DNA from: Chitinophagales bacterium
Lineage (GTDB): Bacteria; Bacteroidota; Bacteroidia; Chitinophagales; UBA2359
DNA length: 64,000 nucleotides
NCBI GenBank assembly: GCA_016787295.1
Contig: JAEUUX010000164.1
Span: 1-64,000 of the forward strand
Reading direction: 5' to 3'
The notes beneath the pieces were generated by a model that did not search any database, had not been told where the DNA came from, and saw nothing but the letters and a program-made list of their open reading frames with translations. This document shows positions 36,415 through 45,263 of this stretch, piece after piece; position 1 is the first letter of the stretch, and each line of letters opens with the position of its first letter. The position numbers and the translations under genes are program-made.

Positions 36415-37167
36415 CTAATGTCGCAATTTGGCATAAAGCCCCCCTTTTTGGTAGAAAGGATTGGCACTTGCAGGAGCTTCGGGAACGCGTGCATCAACAA
36501 TATCATAGAGGTCAACACCGCCTTGTACAAACGTCAAACCCAATATCTTGTCTTTGCCATTACCACTACAGATTAGTGTGTAGGCATTGTCGACAACATC
36601 TTTTTTGCCATTGACATAGAGTTCAAATTTGGTGAAATCTTTTAGTCCCGAAATGTTGCCATCGCAGGTAAATTGCACTTTTTTATCGGTTTTTTGATTT
36701 CGTTCCACCAAACTATAAGTTTTCTTTGCCAAAACACAGTATAGGTGTTTGCTAAAAGCTTCTTGTTGTCGGGTGTCGGGATTGCGCACCAAAGCAGAAT
36801 TGGGGGCTTTCATATACACATCACCGTCAAATTTGATAGTTTGTGTTTTTTCGTCTAACACCAAATACTTAAAAAAATGGTTGACTTTAATGCTATCTTT
36901 GCCCTTGAGTGTATATTTTTCGTAGGTAGGACGGTCGTGATAGTTGCACAATTGCACCGAATCGGCTTTGGTGAAAATAATTTCTGAAAAACCAATATGG
37001 TCGGGTAGTCCTTTGACGGTATCGGCTACCAACGAATCGAAATACTTTTTATTGAGCCAATTGCCATAAAAAGGAGTGATACTGGCGGTTTGTGTATCAG
37101 AGGAGCTGCCACCACAACCATAGAAACAGTAGGCGGCTAAGAAGTAGAAAAATAGTTTGGCTTTCAT
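36415..37167 (-). CDS. Lipoprotein, FYGxWxNxxYFDSL family, copy 1
   Basis: A 250-residue lipoprotein (lipobox FYGC, Cys18). Near the start of the mature part it has FYGNWLNKKYFDSL, matching FYGYWKNATYFDSL in the gene at 40272. The rest is beta-rich with several cysteines (FTCDGNIS, TLICSGNGKDK) and no known domain. The two genes look like diverged paralogs. Minus-strand -7 box TACCTTTG at 37234-37241. Confidence 0.7.
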   Translation of the reverse strand: MKAKLFFYFLAAYCFYGCGGSSSDTQTASITPFYGNWLNKKYFDSLVADTVKGLPDHIGFSEIIFTKADSVQLCNYHDRPTYEKYTLKGKDSIKVNHFFKYLVLDEKTQTIKFDGDVYMKAPNSALVRNPDTRQQEAFSKHLYCVLAKKTYSLVERNQKTDKKVQFTCDGNISGLKDFTKFELYVNGKKDVVDNAYTLICSGNGKDKILGLTFVQGGVDLYDIVDARVPEAPASANPFYQKGGLYAKLRH

Positions 37168-37299
37168 GCAAAATTATAGGTTAGAAAAGGCAGTTTAGGT
37201 ATTGAGTATGACCAGAACATGCTAAAGATGCCGCAAAGGTAGGTTTTTTCTACTAATTAGTGCGTTAATGAGTTGTTAAAATTGCTGAAATTGTAGTAT

Positions 37300-38751
37300 T
37301 TAGTGATATTTCACCAATATGTTTTTAGGTTCGGTGAAGAAACGCAGTGCTTCCCAGCCGCCTTCGCGCCCAACACCTGAATTTTTTACACCGCCAAAAG
37401 GGGTGCGCAAGTCGCGCAACATCCAACAATTGACCCACACAATACCAAACGCCAATTCCTCGGCAACACGATGGGCGCGGGATAGGTTTTGTGTCCAGAC
37501 GTTGGCAGCCAAACCATATTCGGTATCGTTGGCAATGGCAATGGCTTCGGCTTCGGTCTCGAAACTTTGGATAGTGACCACAGGTCCAAAAATTTCCTCT
37601 TGGTTGGTGCGGCAGCTATTAGACAAGTTAGCAATGACTGTAGGCTCAATGAACCAACCTTTTGAGCAACGTCCTTCGGGAAACACACGCTTGCCTCCTG
37701 TGAGCAATACACCACCTTCGGCTTGTGCCAATGATATGTATGACATCACTTTTTCGGCGTGTTCTTTGGATACCACTGCACCAAGATAGCTGCTGGTATC
37801 GAGGGGGTCTCCTACTTTTAGTTCTTGGATTTTGGCAACAAATTCGGCAACGAATCGGTCATAAATACTTTTTTCGACCAAAATGCGTGATCCACACAAG
37901 CAAATTTCGCCTTGATTGGTGAATGCCGACCGAACAGTTGTGGCTAAGGTTTCGTCCCACTCACAATCGGCAAAAATGATGCTTGGATTTTTTCCGCCCA
38001 ATTCCAAAGACAATTTCTTGAACATAGGCGCTGCAATGCTGGCTATTTCTCGCCCTGTGCGTGTGCCACCTGTAAACGAAATAGCTTTGATGTGTGGGTG
38101 TTCTACAATGGCTTTGCCTACTTTGGCACCCAATCCATGTATAATATTCAACACACCTGCGGGCAAATCGGCTTGTTGTGCAATTTGGCTCAAGAGGTAG
38201 GCTGTTTGAGGTGTTATTTCAGATGGTTTGGCAATGACGCAATTACCGGCTGCCAAAGCAGGGGCTATTTTCCATGTAAAAAGATAGAGAGGCAGGTTCC
38301 AAGGCGAAATACAACCTACTATGCCAATCGGACGACGAAGGGTATAGTTGATACCAACAGTTTCCATGTAGTGGGCTTCGGAGGCAAAGTGGGTGAGGGC
38401 TGTGCCAAAGAAGCGGAAATTGGCGGCGGAGCGCGGAATGTCTACTTTGGTAGACAACCAGAGTGGTTTGCCATTGTCTTCCGTTTCGGCGAGGGCTAAG
38501 GTTTCGGCTTGCTGCTCGATGAGGTTTGCCATTTTGTTGAGATAGGCGGCGCGGCGTTCGGCGGGCAAGTTTGACCAAAGGGGAAAGGCTTTTTGTGCTG
38601 CTTCGACGGCTGCGGCAACGTCTTGTGCCTCAGAGTCGGGTGTTTCGGCATAGATTTCGCCCAAAGCAGGATTGAATACGGGCAAATACTGCTGGTTGCT
38701 GGCGGCTTGTAGTTTGCCGTCGATATAGTTTTGGAATTGTTTGATAGACAT
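37300..38751 (-). CDS. Aldehyde dehydrogenase, semialdehyde type
   Basis: The start at ATG 38751 gives MSIKQFQNYIDGKLQ; the extension to 38817 is not part of the domain. The 483-residue protein has SPWNLPLYLFTWK, the Glu motif LELGGKNPSIIF, and the nucleophile in FTNQGEICLCGSR. The C-terminus FGGVKNSGVGREGGWEALRFFTE is closest to 2-aminomuconate/2-hydroxymuconate semialdehyde dehydrogenases (ALDH8-like). It may take part in kynurenine or aromatic breakdown, but no pathway partners are present. Confidence 0.85.
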   Translation of the reverse strand: MSIKQFQNYIDGKLQAASNQQYLPVFNPALGEIYAETPDSEAQDVAAAVEAAQKAFPLWSNLPAERRAAYLNKMANLIEQQAETLALAETEDNGKPLWLSTKVDIPRSAANFRFFGTALTHFASEAHYMETVGINYTLRRPIGIVGCISPWNLPLYLFTWKIAPALAAGNCVIAKPSEITPQTAYLLSQIAQQADLPAGVLNIIHGLGAKVGKAIVEHPHIKAISFTGGTRTGREIASIAAPMFKKLSLELGGKNPSIIFADCEWDETLATTVRSAFTNQGEICLCGSRILVEKSIYDRFVAEFVAKIQELKVGDPLDTSSYLGAVVSKEHAEKVMSYISLAQAEGGVLLTGGKRVFPEGRCSKGWFIEPTVIANLSNSCRTNQEEIFGPVVTIQSFETEAEAIAIANDTEYGLAANVWTQNLSRAHRVAEELAFGIVWVNCWMLRDLRTPFGGVKNSGVGREGGWEALRFFTEPKNILVKYH

Positions 38752-38798
38752 AGCACAAAGGAATTGTTGGTATAAAAAAAATATAGCGCGCCAAAAGA

Positions 38799-38826
38799 CA
38801 TCGGATAGCAGACACACTATCCGATG
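38799..38826 (-). terminator. recA terminator
   Basis: Perfect 10-bp stem CATCGGATAG / CTATCCGATG with an 8-nt loop; on the minus strand it is followed by TCTTTT. Confidence 0.8.
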
Positions 38827-38871
38827 CTGTTTAGCAGGTCAAAGGAAATAAACCTTTTAGATATTGCGACC

Positions 38872-39924
38872 TTAGTCATCTAATGGCTCAATATCGTCGT
38901 CGTCGTGGTCTTCGGGACTTTTTTCTACTTTGGCACTAAAGATAGAGGCTTTGATTCGGCGCTCTAATTCTTCCGCCAATTCAGGGTTATCCAATAAGAA
39001 ACGTTTTACACTGTCACGCCCTTGTCCGATTTTTTGTCCTTCATAGCTATACCAAGAACCGCTTTTGTTGATGATGTTGAGTTCGGTGGCATAGTCTATA
39101 ATTTCGCCAATTTTTGAAATACCTTCGCCATATACAATATCAAATTCGGTGACACGGAAAGGTGGTGCCATTTTGTTTTTGACTACTTTCACTTTGGTGC
39201 GGTTACCGGTGATGTCGTTGCCGTCTTTGATTTGTGATACTTTGCGAATGTCCAAACGGATAGAGCTATAGAATTTCAAGGCATTACCGCCGGTGGTTGT
39301 TTCGGGGCTGCCATACATTACGCCAATTTTGTCGCGCAATTGGTTGATGAAAATACATATACAACCTGTTCGGCTGATAGTACCTGTAAGTTTTCGGAGG
39401 GCTTGTGACATCAAACGGGCTTGGAGACCCATTTTTGATTCGCCCATTTCGCCTTCGATTTCGCTGCGTGGTACTAGGGCTGCTACGGAGTCTATGACTA
39501 CAATGTCGATAGCTCCTGAACGGATAAGTTGTTCGGCGATTTCGAGGGCTTGTTCGCCGTGGTCGGGTTGCGAGATGAGTAGGTTGTCGGTATCAACACC
39601 CAATTTTTCGGCGTAGGATTTGTCGAAGGCGTGTTCTGCATCGATGATAGCTGCGATGCCGCCTTGTTTATTGACCTGCGCAATGGCATGGATAGCTAAG
39701 GTTGTTTTACCTGATGATTCTGGGCCATAGATTTCGACGATACGCCCTTTGGGGTAGCCACCAATGCCCAAGGCAATGTCTAATCCAATAGAACCTGTCG
39801 AAATGACATCTACGTCCAAGGCTTTTTTATCGCCCAATTTCATTACGGTTCCTTTGCCGTAAAGTTTGTCCAACTTGGCTACTGTGGCTTGAAGGACTTT
39901 CTGTTTTTCGGTATCCGACATCAT
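38872..39924 (-). CDS. recA: Recombinase RecA
   Basis: The start is taken at 39924 or 39921 (MMSDTEKQ); the in-frame extension to 40002 starts at the promoter itself. The roughly 350-residue protein has Walker [15 protein letters not shown], Walker [12 protein letters not shown], the L2 region [16 protein letters not shown] and an acidic tail ([12 protein letters not shown]). RecA forms filaments on single-stranded DNA for recombination and DNA-damage signalling. No LexA box was recognised near the promoter. Confidence 0.97.
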   Translation of the reverse strand: MMSDTEKQKVLQATVAKLDKLYGKGTVMKLGDKKALDVDVISTGSIGLDIALGIGGYPKGRIVEIYGPESSGKTTLAIHAIAQVNKQGGIAAIIDAEHAFDKSYAEKLGVDTDNLLISQPDHGEQALEIAEQLIRSGAIDIVVIDSVAALVPRSEIEGEMGESKMGLQARLMSQALRKLTGTISRTGCICIFINQLRDKIGVMYGSPETTTGGNALKFYSSIRLDIRKVSQIKDGNDITGNRTKVKVVKNKMAPPFRVTEFDIVYGEGISKIGEIIDYATELNIINKSGSWYSYEGQKIGQGRDSVKRFLLDNPELAEELERRIKASIFSAKVEKSPEDHDDDDIEPLDD

Positions 39925-39999
39925 ATAGAAAAAATTAAGATAGTGGGGAAAATGGTGAATAAATAAGTGCGAAGAGGATATTTTGCCTCTTTTGCCTTG

Positions 40000-40031
40000 C
40001 AAAGTTACAGGGCTTTTGGGAAATATCCAAA
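40000..40031 (-). promoter_or_regulatory. recA promoter with consensus spacing
   Basis: On the minus strand: TTTG (40028-40031), 20-bp spacer, TAACTTTG (40000-40007). Starts about 76 bp before recA. The repeat core copy D lies 95 bp upstream of it, in the opposite orientation. Confidence 0.7.
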
Positions 40032-40125
40032 TTTTTTGGCAAAATTTTTTAAATTTATTTTTTGGTTATGTGTTGAGGGTTTGGAAAGGCCTTAGCCGCC
40101 CCAAAAAGTGTTGTGGAAAGGCGTT

Positions 40126-40229
40126 CGAATGGCGAAGCGCGTTAGGGATTGTAAGGGCAGCCGCAGGCTGGTGCTTGCACCGAAGCGGAGCGTAGCCCTG
40201 TAAAGCCCGACCCCAACGGGGAAACGCCC
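40126..40229 (+). repeat. Structured repeat core, copy D (divergent, no terminal repeats)
   Basis: Shares the first 23 bases (from CGAATGGCG to GGGAT) and the last bases (GGGAAACGCCC) with the other copies but differs strongly in between. Despite this the helices persist: CAGCC-GCA-GGCTG where others have TGGC-GTTA-GCCA, GGTGC-TT-GCACC where others have a longer GTGC..GCAC stem, and CCCC-AAC-GGGG where others have CCC-GCA-GGG. No TGTTC/GGAACA ends or target duplication. It lies between recA and a lipoprotein gene, oriented opposite to both. Confidence 0.8.
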
Positions 40230-40271
40230 AAAAAAATATATTTGAAATTAAAAATGTTTGCAAGGAGGTGT

Positions 40272-41105
40272 TTATTTTTTTCGGGCTACCATTCGGGCAA
40301 CCAAATTGCCACGCACTAAATCGGGTTGTTTTTTGCTGCCTTTGTTGATGGTATGGTAGAGGCTTAGGGTATCTTGGTTTCGCTGCCAAGTGTAGTATTG
40401 CGAAAAGTTGGTTGAATCGATGGGCAGTTTAACATTGGGTTTTTCTAACCAAGTGAGGTTGAGGTTTTTGCTATAAGACAGGCAAATGGAGTCCATGCAC
40501 AGGCGCGAAACGTCGATGGTGTCGCCCAAACCACGCAAACCACCTCCATCATTGAACGATACCAAACGATTGGTTCGTTGTCCTTTTTCGTCCAACAAAT
40601 CATACCAACCATAGAGCAAAGCCGCATTGACTTGGCAGCGTGCGACTAATTGAATTTTAAACGGAGCATCGTCATAAATGCAATTTTTTACAATACGATT
40701 AAACACAACGGAATTCGACGTTCCGCCTTTTTTTTGTAGTATCAAAGTATTTTTGTCTTTAACTTTTAACTCCCAATCATTTTTTGCCAACGAATCGATG
40801 GCTAAAGTCTGATGGTCGACGCGCCGAAATTTCACCACGCCAATAGTGCCATATTGGTTGGTTGCTCCCAATGTTTCGCCATAGAGGGAGTCTAATTGTA
40901 ATATAATAAACGGATTTTGCCCAAAGCGAACACTACCTTGTTGTCGTAAGGAGTCGAAATAGGTGGCATTTTTCCAATAACCATAAAAGGTGGTATCTAT
41001 GCCTTTGGGGTCGGTTTTGTGAGCAGTTGAGGTAGTTGCATCGGGTTTGCAAGCGGCTATGAAAAGCAACAAAGCAATACAAAGAAAATACATTTTTGGG
41101 TACAT
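40272..41105 (-). CDS. Lipoprotein, FYGxWxNxxYFDSL family, copy 2
   Basis: The start is placed at ATG 41105 (MYPKMYFLCIALLLFIAAC): it keeps a lysine in the signal and follows the candidate promoter at 41124-41131 (TACCTTTG, minus strand), whereas the longest ORF would start inside that box. The 277-residue protein carries FYGYWKNATYFDSL after the lipid anchor, shared with the gene at 36415. The rest is beta-rich (LDSLYGETLGATNQYGTIGVVKFRR). Function unknown. Confidence 0.7.
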   Translation of the reverse strand: MYPKMYFLCIALLLFIAACKPDATTSTAHKTDPKGIDTTFYGYWKNATYFDSLRQQGSVRFGQNPFIILQLDSLYGETLGATNQYGTIGVVKFRRVDHQTLAIDSLAKNDWELKVKDKNTLILQKKGGTSNSVVFNRIVKNCIYDDAPFKIQLVARCQVNAALLYGWYDLLDEKGQRTNRLVSFNDGGGLRGLGDTIDVSRLCMDSICLSYSKNLNLTWLEKPNVKLPIDSTNFSQYYTWQRNQDTLSLYHTINKGSKKQPDLVRGNLVARMVARKK

Positions 41106-41284
41106 ATCTGGCAAATTATTGGGCAAAGGTACATAGATTTATTTGAATAGCGGTCAAATGGTGCTGCAACTGACATTTTTTAACACTCAATAGTTATAAC
41201 ATCGGCTATTTTGCATAATTTTGAGCGGTGATAATGCGTTATGTTTATTGTGCTATAGTCTTAATTTATTCCTAAAAACTTATT

Positions 41285-43237
41285 ATGCGTTATTTTTTGC
41301 TATTTGTTTGTTATACCTTAAGTCTTTGCGGTTGTAATACAGCACGCTCTTTGCCGCCGCGCGACCAAATTCATTATCTCAACAACCTGCAAAACGAAGC
41401 CGAATTCCATCTTTTGGCAGGCAGACCTTTGTCGGAAAAATATGGTAATGTGGAGGCAATAAAGTTGGTGTATGTTCTAAAAACACAAACACTTTATTTT
41501 GTCAACGGTTCGAAATATGCTTTTCACAACGATTTTTGCCAAAAGTATTTACACAGTTATAGTGATATTGATTGGTTCAATAAAATAGAATATGGCAGTT
41601 CTCCTTTGCGCCAATTTGTGTTAGCCAATGTGAACCACTATACTGCTTCTGATACCTATACTTTAGAGTTTTTTGCCGACGATGAAGTGCCTAATAACTT
41701 GTTGCTCGAACTCTACTACAAAGTAAGTAGTAATGTGTATTTTGGCAAAGAAATGAAAGTTTTGGCAAACTCTGACCGTATGTTGGAACGACAAAAAAAC
41801 ATGGGTGATTTGTTGCCGTGGCTCAATATAGACCAAATTTATGCCCAACAAAGTTATCAAGCACTCTATACGGCTGGCACGTTTGGTTATTGGCGAAAAG
41901 TACCTGTGACTGAACTAAAAAAGCAACATTTTACGCGCCATGACATTATTTTTACCAATGGTTTGCCCAATGATTTTCCGTTGGTGGCGGGCATTTTGAC
42001 GACTTGTTTCCAAACGCCACTTTGTCATATTAACATTTTGTCTGCCAACAGAAAAACACCAAACGCAGCTTTCAAAACGGCATGGGACAACCCCTATTAT
42101 GCTTCCTTGCAGGATAGTTTGGTGTATTATCGTGTGACGGCGGATAGTATTGTGTTGCGAAAAGCCACACTCGCCGAAGCTACTAATTTTTGGAAAAAAC
42201 AACCGAAAAAGCGCCCACAAATCTTGGCAACTGACCGAAAAACGCTACAATTGTTGTCGTTTGACAAAATTCGCTATCATCAAACCCATTTGGTGGGCGG
42301 AAAAGCTGCTAATTTTGCCGAATTGCACCGCATCAAACTGCCCAACAAAACCCAGCTTCCTTTGCCCGAAGGTGGTTTTGCTATTCCGTTGGCGTTCTAT
42401 TTTCAGCATATTCAGCGCCACCACCTGCAATTTTTAGTGGATTCGTTGTCCAATAGCGAGGTGGTGAACCAACAGCCTGATAAAGCTCGAAAGTGGTTGC
42501 GGGCTTTGCGCGATTCTATCAAAAATAAACCCGTTTCGCCCCAATTGTTAAACGCTATAGAACGTCGGATTGCTCCTCACGCCCAACAAGGTTATCCGCG
42601 TTTTCGGTTTCGTTCGTCGACCAACGCAGAGGATATTCCCGAATTTAATGGAGCAGGTTTGTATAGTTCAAAAACAGGTGTTTATGGTGATTCGAAACAG
42701 TCTATCGAAAAAGCTATTCAACAAGTGTGGGCAAGTTTGTGGTCGGAGAGAGCGTTTTGGGAGCGCGACTATTGGCAGATAGACCAAAAGTCGGTGGGCA
42801 TGGGTATTCTGGCACATCGGGCTTTTGGAACAGAGGCTGCTAATGGAGTTGCTATTACCAAAAATTTGTATCGGCAAGGCTATCCTGCTTTTACTATCAA
42901 CACACAAGTGGGAGAGACAAGTGTGGTGCTACCTTCGGACACTATTCAATGCGAACAAACAACCGTGACACAAGACCGTTATATCACTAACAAAGAAACC
43001 ATCTCGATAGATTATATTGCCTATTCGTCGCTCAACAAGCAACAGCCCATTTTGTCTAAACCAGAAATGGAACAATTGTGCAACTATTTAGAGACGATTA
43101 AAGCCTATTATTACAGCAACACGAATTACCGCTTTCGATATGATAATTACTACGATTTTGGCTTAGATATAGAATTCAAATTGGACTCAACGTCTCGCAA
43201 AGTGTACATTAAACAAACTCGGCTTTATCCGCATTGA
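41285..43237 (+). CDS. Lipoprotein with swivelling-His and PEP/pyruvate-dikinase-like ATP-grasp domains
   Basis: A 650-residue lipoprotein (lipobox CGC, Cys17). After an N-terminal region of unknown fold, residues about 215-265 resemble a PEP-utiliser mobile domain: GLPNDFPLVAGILTTCFQTP followed by LCHINILS with His248. Residues about 330-650 resemble the PPDK N-terminal ATP-grasp domain: VGGKAANFAELHRI, RFRSSTNAEDIPEFNGAGLY, and the tail LDIEFKLDSTSRKVYIKQTR. The order (His domain first) is the reverse of classical PEP synthase, and the protein is outside the cytoplasm, where ATP is scarce. Phosphotransfer is therefore doubtful. It ends 6 bp from a convergent gene. Confidence 0.75.
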   Translation: MRYFLLFVCYTLSLCGCNTARSLPPRDQIHYLNNLQNEAEFHLLAGRPLSEKYGNVEAIKLVYVLKTQTLYFVNGSKYAFHNDFCQKYLHSYSDIDWFNKIEYGSSPLRQFVLANVNHYTASDTYTLEFFADDEVPNNLLLELYYKVSSNVYFGKEMKVLANSDRMLERQKNMGDLLPWLNIDQIYAQQSYQALYTAGTFGYWRKVPVTELKKQHFTRHDIIFTNGLPNDFPLVAGILTTCFQTPLCHINILSANRKTPNAAFKTAWDNPYYASLQDSLVYYRVTADSIVLRKATLAEATNFWKKQPKKRPQILATDRKTLQLLSFDKIRYHQTHLVGGKAANFAELHRIKLPNKTQLPLPEGGFAIPLAFYFQHIQRHHLQFLVDSLSNSEVVNQQPDKARKWLRALRDSIKNKPVSPQLLNAIERRIAPHAQQGYPRFRFRSSTNAEDIPEFNGAGLYSSKTGVYGDSKQSIEKAIQQVWASLWSERAFWERDYWQIDQKSVGMGILAHRAFGTEAANGVAITKNLYRQGYPAFTINTQVGETSVVLPSDTIQCEQTTVTQDRYITNKETISIDYIAYSSLNKQQPILSKPEMEQLCNYLETIKAYYYSNTNYRFRYDNYYDFGLDIEFKLDSTSRKVYIKQTRLYPH

Positions 43238-43243
43238 GTTTTG

Positions 43244-44083
43244 TTATTCATAATGTCCTTTGCAACGAAGAATTTTGATAATAGGTTGATTATTCTCCGT
43301 AATAGGGCGATAAGTCAGCCGATGCTCACGATTCAGGCGCTTCGAGCAAACACCAGCGTCTTGCCTCAACACTTCTGTTTGTCCTAAACCGCCACTAAAT
43401 GGATGATTCGCTATATCGCGCAGCAGGATATGTAATTTTTCATAGAGTTGTGGATTGTGTTTATACCAATAAAACATATCTTCGATAGCCGTTGCCTCGA
43501 AACGATAAGTAGGGTATAGGTAAGAGAGGTTGGCAGCATTAAAATTTTGTGCTGATAGTTTGTTTCGTTGCCACGAAATAAGGTGAGGGTTGCTAAGATG
43601 TTGGATTTTGCTACAATGCAACACGGTTTCGGCACGTTCGCTTGCATCAGTGTCTATTATGCGAATGGCAATTTGAGTAATATCCCAGCAAGGGTCGGTT
43701 GGCATACTGACCGCAACTGTATTGTATATATGTGCCACAGCTAATCCTGTAGCTGTTTTATCTTGAAACCAATACTGCCGTTCTACATATTGATTCAATG
43801 CGGTTTCATCGTTGTCGTCTATAAAAGGATACCAAAAAAGATTCAATAACAAATCTTTATAATCTTTGCGAACACCACGGTCGTTGATGTAATCCTTCAA
43901 AGAATAACCATCACACAAATAGATTATTTCTAACGGCTGCACAAAACGCATTTTTTTGATAGATAGCTTTTTTTGCATTTCTTTACAAAGTTGCAATAAT
44001 TCTGCTACATACTGTTGTGCCTCTTGACGTGTTGTTGGTAATGGAGGTGGTACAGATAGTTCGTTAAATAAAGAGTCGTTCAT
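43244..44083 (-). CDS. Putative effector: unknown N-terminal domain fused to a YoeB-like RNase
   Basis: A 279-residue protein. Residues about 1-190 are a soluble domain of unknown family with a motif FVQPLEIIYLCDGYSLKDYI. Residues about 193-279 match the YoeB toxin fold: IEDMFYWYKHNP, LLRDIANHPFSGG, and the active-site residues Glu237, Arg249, Arg255, His277 and Tyr278 in the expected places (E..SKRLNREHRLTY..CKGHYE). YoeB cleaves mRNA on the ribosome; normally it is a separate about 84-residue toxin with antitoxin YefM. Here no separate antitoxin gene is visible. It follows the DUF3696-type ATPase gene by 12 bp and is probably translated with it. Confidence 0.8.
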   Translation of the reverse strand: MNDSLFNELSVPPPLPTTRQEAQQYVAELLQLCKEMQKKLSIKKMRFVQPLEIIYLCDGYSLKDYINDRGVRKDYKDLLLNLFWYPFIDDNDETALNQYVERQYWFQDKTATGLAVAHIYNTVAVSMPTDPCWDITQIAIRIIDTDASERAETVLHCSKIQHLSNPHLISWQRNKLSAQNFNAANLSYLYPTYRFEATAIEDMFYWYKHNPQLYEKLHILLRDIANHPFSGGLGQTEVLRQDAGVCSKRLNREHRLTYRPITENNQPIIKILRCKGHYE

Positions 44084-44095
44084 AACGTTGAAAAC

Positions 44096-45196
44096 TTAGA
44101 TAAGTTGATAAAGTTGTGTTTGCCATTCGTCTAAAAAATTTGCTGGTTCATAGCTTAATTGTCCATTTATATCCACATGAATGGGTGAGATTTGGGTATT
44201 GGATGATGGAGGGTTATTTTGTTCGTGGAAAAATATCGCTATTTTTTCTGGTTCCACCTCCTGTTGTCTAACAGCTACCCTAATACCATTTATAATATGG
44301 TCGCTATGGGTTTCGATGATTAGTTGCGCTCCGCTTTTCTCAGCCAAAGCCAACAAACGCCCCATAGCTGCTTGTCCTTTGGGGTGGATATGTGACTCAG
44401 GATTTTCTATCAATAATAATTGGTTAGGCTGGGCATTTAGCAACGCAACAATGACAGGTAAGGCGTATGACAACCCAAAACCCACGTTTTTGGGTTTGTA
44501 GCTGTCATCGCCATATTTGAAACGCAACTCGACAGTCTCTCTATTTTCATTGAGACTCGTCACAATTCCAACATTGGGTGATATTTCGTTGAGCCAAGCT
44601 ATGGTTTGATGAATAAGTCGTCGGCTTGCTGCTTGTGGGTGTTGTACAAAAGTATTTCGTACAACAGTATTTCCAAATTGATTAAGGTAATATGGAGTAT
44701 GTTCTCCTGTTATTCCCAACGTCTTTTTGATCAATACATTATAGTTGGAAGCAGGATAACCGTCTTTGGCCCCCACACGTTCGGCTTGCAGGTAGTGCAA
44801 ACGTTGGCTATATATTGTTTGGTTAAGCAATTCGGTGGTATATGTTTCGCGAGCTTGTAAATAATCGTTGCGGTTGTCGTGTTGCGGCTGATAGGCAAAC
44901 TGCCAAGACAAAACCTGTTCAACTTCGGCATAGTGAAGGGTAATGCCAATTCGATTGTTGGTAGCATGGCGATAATACACGTCTTCGGCTATACCAGCAT
45001 TAAATAATTCTTGTGTAGCACCGCGCAACAATAAGCGCCCTTCATTGATTTCGGAGCTTTGATAAAGTAACAATAAGGCTTGCAATAAGGAACTTTTACC
45101 AGAACTATTTAGTCCCATCAAGATATTAAGCGGACGCAACTCGATGTCCACTTCCTGTAAAGATTTAAAATTTTGTAACTGTATTCGTTTAATCAT
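44096..45196 (-). CDS. AAA ATPase with DUF3696-like C-terminus
   Basis: A 366-residue ABC-type ATPase. Walker A is GLNSSGKSS (28-36), Walker B LLLIENPESHIHP, H-loop IIETHSDHIING. The C-terminal part INGQLSYEPANFLDEWQTQLY matches the DUF3696 tail. ATPases of this type are frequent in defence modules, where they sense damage or foreign DNA and control a nuclease partner. The partner here is the YoeB-domain protein 12 bp downstream. The upstream neighbour is pcrA (68 bp gap, same strand); no clear promoter lies between, so co-transcription is possible. Confidence 0.85.
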   Translation of the reverse strand: MIKRIQLQNFKSLQEVDIELRPLNILMGLNSSGKSSLLQALLLLYQSSEINEGRLLLRGATQELFNAGIAEDVYYRHATNNRIGITLHYAEVEQVLSWQFAYQPQHDNRNDYLQARETYTTELLNQTIYSQRLHYLQAERVGAKDGYPASNYNVLIKKTLGITGEHTPYYLNQFGNTVVRNTFVQHPQAASRRLIHQTIAWLNEISPNVGIVTSLNENRETVELRFKYGDDSYKPKNVGFGLSYALPVIVALLNAQPNQLLLIENPESHIHPKGQAAMGRLLALAEKSGAQLIIETHSDHIINGIRVAVRQQEVEPEKIAIFFHEQNNPPSSNTQISPIHVDINGQLSYEPANFLDEWQTQLYQLI

Positions 45197-45263
45197 GTTG
45201 TTGGTTTTGAGATATACAATACTATCGTGGGTGTTACATTAGAAAATCATGCTGATTGTCCAA

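Noticed and set aside
39983-40195. 70-codon ORF across repeat D
   Set aside because: Starts over the recA promoter and ends early inside the core; repeat artefact.
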